Shown: piece by piece, positions 27,913-33,051 of the stretch
Layout of the letters: every line of letters starts with the position of its first letter
Numbering within the stretch: the stretch's first letter is position 1
IMG/VR virus record: IMGVR_UViG_3300048625_000098
Span: 1-33,051 of that record
Length of the DNA stretch: 33,051 bases
Strand: one strand, 5' to 3'
Origin: a virus
Program-made: the position numbers and the translations under genes
Notes under the pieces: generated by a model
Told to the model about the DNA's origin: nothing
Seen by the model: the letters and a program-made list of their open reading frames with translations, nothing else
Database searches by the model: none

Positions 27913-29991
27913 TTAAACCACAAAAAAATCAGAACGATTTTTGTATTTGGTATAAACCCCATATCGGATTGCATCCATTAGGTGATTGTGTTTGTCTATT
28001 GGCTTATTTATAATCGTTCCATCCTTTAATTGTTCCCAAAAATAAAACTGAAATTCATTGTGCAAATTGCTTGATTCCTTTGAACAAATCACCTCGTGTT
28101 CCTTTAATAAACTAATCCCGGCCTTGATTGATCCTTCACCTTTGATTGCAGGAACGGCCAAAATATCCATCTGCCTTAATTCCTCAATTGATTTGGGTTC
28201 CGCAGATTCACAATAAATTATGTGTTCATTTATTTTCTTTTCTTTTAGGAAATCGGCAATGTCACGATTGGTCATGCCCTTTTTGTACATGATTTCATGG
28301 ATGTACAATTTATCCCCCACCTTTGCCAACTGCACAATGGCCGTTGGATCGTGACTGAATCCAAAATCCAATCCGTAGAACACATCATCAAATTCAGGAA
28401 ATTCCGCCTTTGGAATGAATTGCCAATTAGGGAATATTTGGCGATCACTAAACACGGCACGTTTCCCCTCTCCGTAAACTCTCCAATAATCCGGATCCTT
28501 TGCCTTTAATCTTTCGATTTCATTAACCAATTCAGCCGGTAAAAACTTATTATCCAAATACGTTGTGATCCACGTGTCGCAATCATCACGTGTGATGACC
28601 TCATCATAAATCCAATGCACCGGATCGGATGGGTTGAAATCGCAAATCATTTCATCCGTTGTCCGCATCAATAACTGCCTGAAATCCTCATGATCTAATT
28701 CATTTACCTCATTGCAATAGCAGATATTTCGTTTCCGGCCCCTGATCTTTTGTGGCTCATCAACTGAAAGAAATTCAACAACGTGGTTCCCAAACGTGTA
28801 CGTGTTTTCCGATTTGTTGTGTTGGCCCACATACAGGATGCCCAAATTATCGAGAATTTCAAGAAAGTCACGTTGAACTGATCCTTTCAATGCCGGCAAT
28901 GTTTTCCGTACAATTGAAATGACCAATGGTTTTTTGGATGATGTAAGTTTATAAATCAGGTATTGACACAGGGCATAGGTTTTCCCTGAATTATGTGAAA
29001 TAATATTGTCTGTTGTGGCTAAAAAATTGTGAAACTCATCAACCTCAATATCATATACATTTTCATGTATATTTTCAAAAATTACATCTTTTATTAAATT
29101 TGAATTTAAAGCAAATGCCTCCACGTTCGATTCCCCACAATATCTTTTATTAGTGAAATTGACACGTTGTATTTTTTTGCTAATTCTTGTTTCTGAACTA
29201 CATATGGCTTGTATTCTTGACGGATTGCTAAAACCTGACTTTCTGTTAATTTGGCCATTCCATTTTTCGATCCGTTGTTTAATGATTGTCGATTCTGATT
29301 TAACATATGATCCAAATTTTCCCTTCTTGTAACCCATTCCAAATTTGAAATGCGATTGTCGTCCCTGTTGTTGTTTATGTGATTGACTTCTAATTTGTTC
29401 AATGGATTTCGAATAAATGCCTGTGCCACTATTCTGTGCACTTTTATTGTACTTAATTTTCCATTGATTATAATCATAGTTCGATAATATCCGTTTGCAT
29501 CTTTTGCCGGCTTCATAATTCGAACCTGATGTGAATTTTTGTAATTCATTGTGGCAATTCGGCCTAAACTGCTTGCCTGATAACGGCCGTTTGTTTGCGG
29601 AATTTCTTTCCACAATTCGTTTGGCAATGTCAATTGCTTTAACATATCCGTTTTTTGTAAACCATTTGTGATCATATGTACACGTTATTTTTTGATTATT
29701 AATTAATACAAATGTAATACATTTATTACCAATATGTTCACCCGTGTATATAAACTTATTTATGATTTTACGTTCAACGATTTTGTCATCATCGCTTTTG
29801 CAATATACCATTTGCCCAATTTCTATTTCAGAAATGGGTATGTATCCATCAATAGTATTGATCAAAGTATCACCTTTCAGGCAACGTGTTCCGCCCTGAT
29901 GTACTTTGATTCTTTTAGTGCTGTTTAATGTCTGATAAAACTGAATGTTGCATTTCTGCCCTATTCGTTTTCGATTGTCGCCGGTGTCCAT
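27913..29991 (-). CDS. terL: terminase large subunit with an intein in the Walker A motif
   Basis: Precursor of 692 residues; the spliced protein would be 394, a normal TerL length. The N-extein ends ...KVHQGGTR and the C-extein resumes SGKTYALCQYLI, so removing residues 37-334 restores the Walker A loop GGTRSGKT. Further TerL motifs: NICYCNEVNEL (Walker B region), ICDFNPSDPVHWIYDE, and the RuvC-like nuclease with YGLDFGFSHDPTAI, IYCESAEPKSIEEL and HNHLMDAIRYG supplying acidic residues. It cuts and pumps DNA into proheads. It cannot hydrolyse ATP until the intein is removed. ATG 29991 overlaps the small subunit gene by 31 bases. Confidence 0.93.
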   Translation of the reverse strand: MDTGDNRKRIGQKCNIQFYQTLNSTKRIKVHQGGTRCLKGDTLINTIDGYIPISEIEIGQMVYCKSDDDKIVERKIINKFIYTGEHIGNKCITFVLINNQKITCTYDHKWFTKNGYVKAIDIAKRIVERNSANKRPLSGKQFRPNCHNELQKFTSGSNYEAGKRCKRILSNYDYNQWKIKYNKSAQNSGTGIYSKSIEQIRSQSHKQQQGRQSHFKFGMGYKKGKFGSYVKSESTIIKQRIEKWNGQINRKSGFSNPSRIQAICSSETRISKKIQRVNFTNKRYCGESNVEAFALNSNLIKDVIFENIHENVYDIEVDEFHNFLATTDNIISHNSGKTYALCQYLIYKLTSSKKPLVISIVRKTLPALKGSVQRDFLEILDNLGILYVGQHNKSENTYTFGNHVVEFLSVDEPQKIRGRKRNICYCNEVNELDHEDFRQLLMRTTDEMICDFNPSDPVHWIYDEVITRDDCDTWITTYLDNKFLPAELVNEIERLKAKDPDYWRVYGEGKRAVFSDRQIFPNWQFIPKAEFPEFDDVFYGLDFGFSHDPTAIVQLAKVGDKLYIHEIMYKKGMTNRDIADFLKEKKINEHIIYCESAEPKSIEELRQMDILAVPAIKGEGSIKAGISLLKEHEVICSKESSNLHNEFQFYFWEQLKDGTIINKPIDKHNHLMDAIRYGVYTKYKNRSDFFVV
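28990..29883 (-). other. intein (298 residues) inserted in the TerL P-loop
   Basis: Starts at Cys (CLKGDTLINTIDGYIPISEI, block A) and has block B (TCTYDHKWFTKNGYVKAIDI), block F (NVYDIEVDEFHNFLATT) and block G (NIISHN followed by Ser of the C-extein). The boundaries are the codons 29883-29881 (Cys1) and 28992-28990 (Asn298). The stretch between blocks B and F (roughly 29640-29115) is Lys/Arg/Ser/Asn-rich with no recognisable domain in this frame, because the same DNA encodes an HNH endonuclease in the +1 frame. The splicing halves together are only about 120 residues, the size of a mini-intein. Confidence 0.9.
29106..29675 (-). CDS. HNH homing endonuclease encoded out of frame inside the TerL intein
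   Basis: 189 residues from ATG 29675 (a second ATG at 29645 would give 179), in the +1 frame relative to terL. NUMOD4 motif: LPNELWKEIPQTNGRYQASS and LGRIATM. HNH core: STIKVHRIVAQAFIRNPLNK, EVNHINNNRDDNRISNLEWV and TRRENLDHML. C-terminal DNA-binding helix-turn-helix: KLTESQVLAIRQEYKP and ELAKKYNVSISLIKDIVGNR TWRHLL. A stop (TAA, 29687-29685) closes this frame just upstream, so it is a separate gene with its own start and stop. It should cut intein-free terL alleles and so spread the intein. Confidence 0.88.
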   Translation of the reverse strand: MITNGLQKTDMLKQLTLPNELWKEIPQTNGRYQASSLGRIATMNYKNSHQVRIMKPAKDANGYYRTMIIINGKLSTIKVHRIVAQAFIRNPLNKLEVNHINNNRDDNRISNLEWVTRRENLDHMLNQNRQSLNNGSKNGMAKLTESQVLAIRQEYKPYVVQKQELAKKYNVSISLIKDIVGNRTWRHLL

Positions 29992-30326
29992 TCTATTACA
30001 GCAGATTCAATGCCGGTTTCGTGTACAACCTCCGTGCGTTCTACGTAACCACGTTTCTTGCCTTTGGTCTTTAAATAAAATATTGTGGCCGTTGTGTTGC
30101 CATCTTTGATTTGTCTGTGTAACTGCGATTCGGCAAAATCCAATGTCATGTCGGCCAATGCCTCCACAGCCTCACGATATTCCGGATCCTTTTGCATCCA
30201 CTCATAATGCACCGATCTAGGGATTTCCGTTGCCTTCGATGCTGTGGTCACAATGCCCAATGATTTTTCAAGGGCATCCAACATCCGTTTTTTATTCAAC
30301 TTTGTCACACGTGCATTCACCGCCAT
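29961..30326 (-). CDS. terS: terminase small subunit-like protein
   Basis: 121 residues. The N-terminal DNA-binding helix-turn-helix (MLDALEKSLGIVTTASKATE, IPRSVHYEWMQKDPEYREAV) is followed by a helical oligomerisation region (LADMTLDFAESQLHRQI) and the conserved ATIFYLKTKGKKRGYVER end, as in phage terminase small subunits of the phBC6A51/HTH type. It recognises the packaging site and regulates TerL. It overlaps terL by 31 bases and starts 3 bases after the ParB-like gene. Confidence 0.85.
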   Translation of the reverse strand: MAVNARVTKLNKKRMLDALEKSLGIVTTASKATEIPRSVHYEWMQKDPEYREAVEALADMTLDFAESQLHRQIKDGNTTATIFYLKTKGKKRGYVERTEVVHETGIESAVIEWTPATIENE

Positions 30327-30329
30327 ATT

Positions 30330-30842
30330 CTATTTTTTTAGTCTGCAATTTAAACCATTTTCAATGAAATGATTGTATGCCATTTGCCTTTGTTCCTCTG
30401 ATTCAAATACCACCTCAATCAAAAATTGATCTTTGGGATCGGCCGTTGGATCAACAGGTAATTCAAATCCTAATTCCTTATAAACAGGCAAATCAACCCC
30501 CCATTCAGTCAAATCATCCATCTCCCATTGATTGGCTAACATATCCCAATCCCATTCACCATACCCAACATTGTCGGTGATAATGAAACGTTTCTGTTGT
30601 TCGGCTGTTAATGCTGATGCTTTAATAATCGGCACACGTTTCAACCCGGCTTCAATGCAGGCACGTAAACGCATATTGCCACCCAATACAATCATATTAT
30701 CATCAACAACGATTGGTCGCAATTGTAGCATTTCAGGGAATTCCTTAATTGATTGCACCAATTTTTTGAATTTGTCATCCTTAATCAATCGGGGATTGTT
30801 TGGATGTGGAATGACTAATTTGATGTTTATTTCCTCTATCAT
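30330..30842 (-). CDS. ParB/Srx-like nuclease-domain protein
   Basis: 170 residues from ATG 30842, chosen because its A is shared with the upstream stop (TAATG overlap). ParB N-terminal domain: LVIPHPNNPRLIKDDKFKKL, MLQLRPIVVDDNMIVLGGNM (the GGNMR loop) and RLRACIEAGLKRVPIIKASA. The next part (FIITDNVGYGEWDWDMLANQ) is typical of the versions next to phage terminases. ParB-like folds bind CTP or ATP and some act as nucleases or transcription factors. Here a role in packaging-site recognition or as a partner of DNA modification is plausible but not shown. Confidence 0.85.
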   Translation of the reverse strand: MIEEINIKLVIPHPNNPRLIKDDKFKKLVQSIKEFPEMLQLRPIVVDDNMIVLGGNMRLRACIEAGLKRVPIIKASALTAEQQKRFIITDNVGYGEWDWDMLANQWEMDDLTEWGVDLPVYKELGFELPVDPTADPKDQFLIEVVFESEEQRQMAYNHFIENGLNCRLKK

Positions 30843-31162
30843 TATGCTGTAAACAAACGGCCTTCGCAATCCGTGTTTTCGTTTATTTTATCAATCTGTT
30901 CCTGATTATTATCATAATGGATTCCAATGTCCAAACGTTTGATTGTTTCCCATTTGTCGGCTCCATTTGTGAAATATATCCGTGTGTGTGGAATGCCTAA
31001 TTTATCTGCAACCTCATAAACACCGGCTGACATTCTGCGTTGCCTTGCTGTTATGATGTACACGGTTTTACCTTCATCAATGAAACGTTTTGCCATTTCC
31101 TGACCTTTTTCTGTTGATAATGTGTCATCAAAATCAAAGGATATTTTATTTTTATCCGCCAT
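30842..31162 (-). CDS. HAD-superfamily phosphatase
   Basis: 106 residues. Motif I is ISFDFDDTLS (nucleophile Asp10, acid/base Asp12), motif II is VYIITARQRR (Thr in the T/S position), followed by LGIPHTRIYFTNGADKWETI with a motif III-type Lys and GIHYDNNQEQI as motif IV (one Asp visible). This is the compact cap-less HAD form often encoded by phages, possibly a 5'-nucleotidase or polynucleotide 3'-phosphatase. The substrate cannot be inferred. It overlaps the upstream gene by 11 bases and the downstream one by a shared A. Confidence 0.8.
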   Translation of the reverse strand: MADKNKISFDFDDTLSTEKGQEMAKRFIDEGKTVYIITARQRRMSAGVYEVADKLGIPHTRIYFTNGADKWETIKRLDIGIHYDNNQEQIDKINENTDCEGRLFTA

Positions 31163-31358
31163 TTTTTAAATCATTAATTCTATATTCTAATGCAAAAAAA
31201 TATAATTGCATTGCATTAAATTGATTAACTAATAAAATTTGCTGAATATCAGATACTTCACCAAATTTTGGATTATTATCAATAAAATCCTCCAATTTGT
31301 TCATTTTATCTTTTAATTCGGAGCATTCAATTATTAATCTGTCTATAAATGTTGTCAT
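31152..31358 (-). CDS. small helical protein, Acb2/Tad1-hairpin-like (possible anti-CBASS sponge)
   Basis: 68 residues, two amphipathic helices. The pattern FIDRLIIECSELKDKMNKLE, DFI, F then QQILLVNQFNAMQLYFFALE and YRI resembles the small phage family typified by Acb2 and crAss001_48-related proteins (helix with E..EL..K...L..FI, turn, helix with Q.LL..Q..AM..Y...L..RI). Acb2 proteins form hexamers that sequester cyclic di- and trinucleotides and so block CBASS immunity. Recognition is by pattern only and the ligand-binding residues are not verified. The start lies 1 base after a membrane miniprotein gene and the end overlaps the HAD gene. Confidence 0.55.
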   Translation of the reverse strand: MTTFIDRLIIECSELKDKMNKLEDFIDNNPKFGEVSDIQQILLVNQFNAMQLYFFALEYRINDLKNGG

Positions 31359-31359
31359 A

Positions 31360-31470
31360 TCAATGTTTATTATTTTGTTCGTTATAAATTAAATATGCTA
31401 ATACTAGCACCATAATACATTCCAATCCACCAACCCACCAAGCCATTGTCACCAAATGATTCTGATCCAT
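31360..31470 (-). CDS. 36-residue single-pass membrane miniprotein
   Basis: ATG 31470 shares its A with the DUF3310 stop (TAATG overlap) and the stop at 31360 is 1 base before the next ATG, so the frame fits perfectly between its neighbours. The sequence begins MDQNHLVTMAWWVGGLEC and continues with a hydrophobic run (IMVLVLAYLIY) and a polar tail (NEQNNKH). It predicts one membrane pass. Function unknown. Confidence 0.6.
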   Translation of the reverse strand: MDQNHLVTMAWWVGGLECIMVLVLAYLIYNEQNNKH

Positions 31471-31688
31471 TACCCTTTAAATTTAGATAATTCCCGATTA
31501 ATATACCACAACGACTTTTCCAAGTCCTGTTTTTTATTACCCTTCTTTTCGGCCCTTAAAATATATTTGATTGCGTTTCCTAAATTGAAACCTAATTCGA
31601 ATGATTCGATTACATCAATTGCCTCAATGCCTCCATCAGATTGGTAATGTTGCGGAGAATGAACCATTTCACGGCTGTCATTTTTCAT
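31470..31688 (-). CDS. DUF3310 family protein
   Basis: 72 residues with the full DUF3310 pattern: VHSPQHYQSDGGIEAIDVIE, the Phe/Gly segment FNLGNAIKYILRAEKKGNKK and QDLEKSLWYINRELSKF. These small phage proteins are often annotated as nucleotide kinase-like, but no P-loop is present here and the true function is not established. They commonly sit among nucleotide-metabolism genes. The length is that of the isolated domain. Confidence 0.88.
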   Translation of the reverse strand: MKNDSREMVHSPQHYQSDGGIEAIDVIESFELGFNLGNAIKYILRAEKKGNKKQDLEKSLWYINRELSKFKG

Positions 31689-31761
31689 ATTTTATTGATT
31701 AGGAATATTTGTGCTTTTGTTTCAGGCAGTTATTCATCACCCAACTGCTCCACAAATTTAT

Positions 31762-32148
31762 TTAATTTTTCCATAGGTTTGACATTGGTTTTTCCCAACA
31801 ATCAATCCCATAAGATTTTAGCAGAATATTAATCTGTGTGTTCAATGAATCTTTCTTTGTTTGATCCATCACATCCATTTCCATCCCAAGCATAAAGAAT
31901 GACTCCATAGCCGTGCACGCATTTTGGAACGTATCCAATGCATCAGGCAATTCAGGATCATCATTTCTATTTGCCGGGAACAATACGGCCATTGTTTTTT
32001 CCAACTCCCTGACCATTTGTTTTGTCACCATCTTAACGGCCTGTTTGTTTGCCGGATGGCCTTGCCACGATCCATCAATGAAATCCAACATATTTTGGCA
32101 CAATGCAAAGAATGTCAATAATCTGATTTTGTCTTTTGTAGTTTTCAT
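31762..32148 (-). CDS. helical protein of unknown function
   Basis: 128 residues, mainly helical (LLTFFALCQNMLDFIDGSWQ, VTKQMVRELEKTMAVLFPAN, ACTAMESFFMLGMEMDVMDQ). It contains three cysteines that do not form a zinc pattern. No family is recognised. It resembles small cytoplasmic accessory proteins in the unknown blocks of Bacteroidota phages. It is followed by a 73-base gap before DUF3310 in which I see only a 14-codon ORF. Confidence 0.6.
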   Translation of the reverse strand: MKTTKDKIRLLTFFALCQNMLDFIDGSWQGHPANKQAVKMVTKQMVRELEKTMAVLFPANRNDDPELPDALDTFQNACTAMESFFMLGMEMDVMDQTKKDSLNTQINILLKSYGIDCWEKPMSNLWKN

Positions 32149-32193
32149 CGGTTTGTTTTTTTGTTAATTCCGGGCATTTATTGCCTTGTATTT

Positions 32194-32385
32194 TTATAGG
32201 TTTTGAATATCTAGTAAATCTTTCGGGAATTTGTATGGATCAATGCAAAGGTCAATTTTGATAATCTTATGGAATATCATTATTTCCTGTATATCCTCAA
32301 TTATTTCCAATGCCTCCTCACGTGTTATGCCATTGGAACATTTGATGTCACCATGCACAAAAATGTGTTCATCGTTGTATGTCAT
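32194..32385 (-). CDS. small protein of unknown function
   Basis: 63 residues, acidic, with a central helix (TREEALEIIEDIQEIMIFHK) and short strand-like segments (KIDLCIDPYKFPKD). No family is recognised. It overlaps the upstream gene by 17 bases, the usual spacing in this block of small genes. Confidence 0.5.
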   Translation of the reverse strand: MTYNDEHIFVHGDIKCSNGITREEALEIIEDIQEIMIFHKIIKIDLCIDPYKFPKDLLDIQNL

Positions 32386-32593
32386 TATAAAACATTTTTA
32401 GGCTTCTAACACGATTATAAACAACACGTTTTTCCCTTTCTGATCCGTACATCAGCCGGGCCACACAGGTTTCCAAGAATAATTTTGGATTCTCAATCAG
32501 TTCCCATGCGTTTACCCTGATTGGCTGTTCGCTAAAATCAGGATCTGCAATTCTTTCATTGGCCCAATCGATGGCCTTTTCACGGTTTGTCAT
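32369..32593 (-). CDS. small protein of unknown function
   Basis: 74 residues, helical and charged (NREKAIDWANERIADPDFSE, WELIENPKLFLETCVARLMY, REKRVVYNRVRSLKMFYND). No family is recognised. It overlaps both neighbours (14 and 17 bases). The start codon has the AAACCTATG context seen at other starts in this genome. Confidence 0.55.
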   Translation of the reverse strand: MTNREKAIDWANERIADPDFSEQPIRVNAWELIENPKLFLETCVARLMYGSEREKRVVYNRVRSLKMFYNDIQR

Positions 32594-32810
32594 AGGTTTT
32601 TTTAATTTTAATTACATAATTAATATACGCAGGCAGATGATTATTTTTATAATCATGATGATATTCAATGAATGAATTAATAATTTCAATATTACCACAA
32701 TTTAATTCAGCCATAAAATCTTCATGCCTTTTCATTCCACTTGTTCCTGTTTGAAATGCAATATGCTTGTATTGATATTTTGGGAATAGCTTTCTAAATA
32801 ATTTTTTCAT
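32580..32810 (-). CDS. small basic protein of unknown function
   Basis: 76 residues, basic and His/Tyr-rich (LFRKLFPKYQYKHIAFQTGT, FIEYHHDYKNNHLPAYINYV). No zinc pattern is clear. The ATG overlaps the VRR-NUC stop as ATGA, so the two are coupled. Function unknown. Confidence 0.55.
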   Translation of the reverse strand: MKKLFRKLFPKYQYKHIAFQTGTSGMKRHEDFMAELNCGNIEIINSFIEYHHDYKNNHLPAYINYVIKIKKTYDKP

Positions 32811-33051
32811 CGTATTGTCATTTGATTTTCAAGTTTCCCATCTGTGTATCCCTCCCGGTATGCTCTCATTAATTTATCCTGTTCAATAAATTTCTGCGAT
32901 TCGTAATATTTCAATTTCTCAATCAACTCATCCAATGATCGCACAATGATGTATTCGTATCCGCAATCCCTTGCTTTCTGCTCGAATACCTTTTGGTTTG
33001 GTTGCTGTGAATTGCCTTTGATTTTAACCTCCACAAATAAGCCGTGAAATG
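32807..33051 (-). CDS. VRR-NUC domain nuclease, C-terminal part (begins at contig start)
   Basis: Second piece of the gene that starts at 308; the bases 32925-33051 duplicate 1-127. This part holds the end of the nuclease core (EVKIKGNSQQPNQKVFEQKA, then CGYEYIIVRSLDELIEKLKY), followed by a charged helix and the stop TGA at 32809-32807. An apparent start (GTG) near 33034 is only an artefact of the linear ends. The true start is ATG 308. Confidence 0.85.
   Translation of the reverse strand, partial: FHGLFVEVKIKGNSQQPNQKVFEQKARDCGYEYIIVRSLDELIEKLKYYESQKFIEQDKLMRAYREGYTDGKLENQMTIR
32925..33051. repeat. 127-bp terminal overlap (right copy)
   Basis: Identical to 1-127; assembly closure of a circular map. 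Confidence 0.93.

Noticed and set aside
29106-29675. HNH region explained simply by two sequencing indels in an ordinary intein
   Set aside because: The HNH frame has its own upstream stop, ATG and stop, and the intein frame is open throughout, which random indels would not produce; kept as the alternative to test.
31730-31774. 14-codon ORF (MEKLNKFVEQLGDE) after the 128-residue gene
   Set aside because: It has the AAACCTATG context but is too short to support without translation data.

Overview
The window is the genome of a tailed phage (siphovirus-like, HK97-type head) that infects a member of the Bacteroidota. The first 127 bases recur exactly as the last 127 (1-127 = 32925-33051). The contig is therefore circular or circularly closed, with a unique length of about 32,924 bp, and one gene (a VRR-NUC nuclease) runs across the artificial ends. 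The host call rests on several Bacteroidota-style -7 boxes (TAnnTTTG, most often TATATTTG) in front of genes, A/T-rich start contexts without Shine-Dalgarno sequences, and tail, replication and lipoprotein genes of the type seen in Bacteroidota phages. Every supportable gene is on the minus strand, so transcription runs from high to low coordinates. I saw no integrase, tRNA gene or CRISPR array.

Following transcription: (1) 6.55-3.6 kb is the early/recombination operon. It has a good promoter with direct repeats, small unknown proteins, an ERF annealing protein and an SSB-like protein. It ends at a compact structured RNA (3525-3620) whose two hairpin loops are complementary and whose second hairpin is a terminator. 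(2) 3.5-0.36 kb holds a replication-initiator-like gene, an unknown partner, a cytosine-C5 methyltransferase interrupted by an in-frame TAA, an XRE regulator and a small membrane protein. (3) Across the circle junction and down to 30.3 kb are VRR-NUC, several small unknown genes, DUF3310, a possible Acb2-like cyclic-nucleotide sponge, a HAD phosphatase and a ParB-like protein.

(4) 30.3-20.6 kb is packaging and head: TerS, TerL, portal, MuF fused to a zincin-like metalloprotease, prohead protease, major capsid protein, connector, head closure, gp10-like and tail terminator. TerL is split in its Walker A motif by an intein, and the intein DNA also carries a complete HNH endonuclease in another reading frame. 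(5) 20.6-19.35 kb is a lysis cassette: a holin candidate, an M15 endolysin with an EF-hand loop, and a lipoprotein with a C-terminal membrane segment that looks like a unimolecular spanin. (6) 19.3-7.9 kb is the tail: an S74-chaperone fibre, accessory proteins, two tail-tube-like paralogues, a tail assembly chaperone pair with a classical -1 slippery site (A AAA AAC), the tape measure protein and a distal tail protein. A metallophosphoesterase with its own promoter and two flanking terminators closes the late region.

The observations most worth a second look are the out-of-frame HNH gene inside the TerL intein, the kissing-loop RNA/terminator at 3.5 kb, a 25-bp regulatory element repeated in front of the prohead protease and the metallophosphoesterase, the MuF-metalloprotease fusion with a small gene directly behind it, and the Acb2-like small protein.
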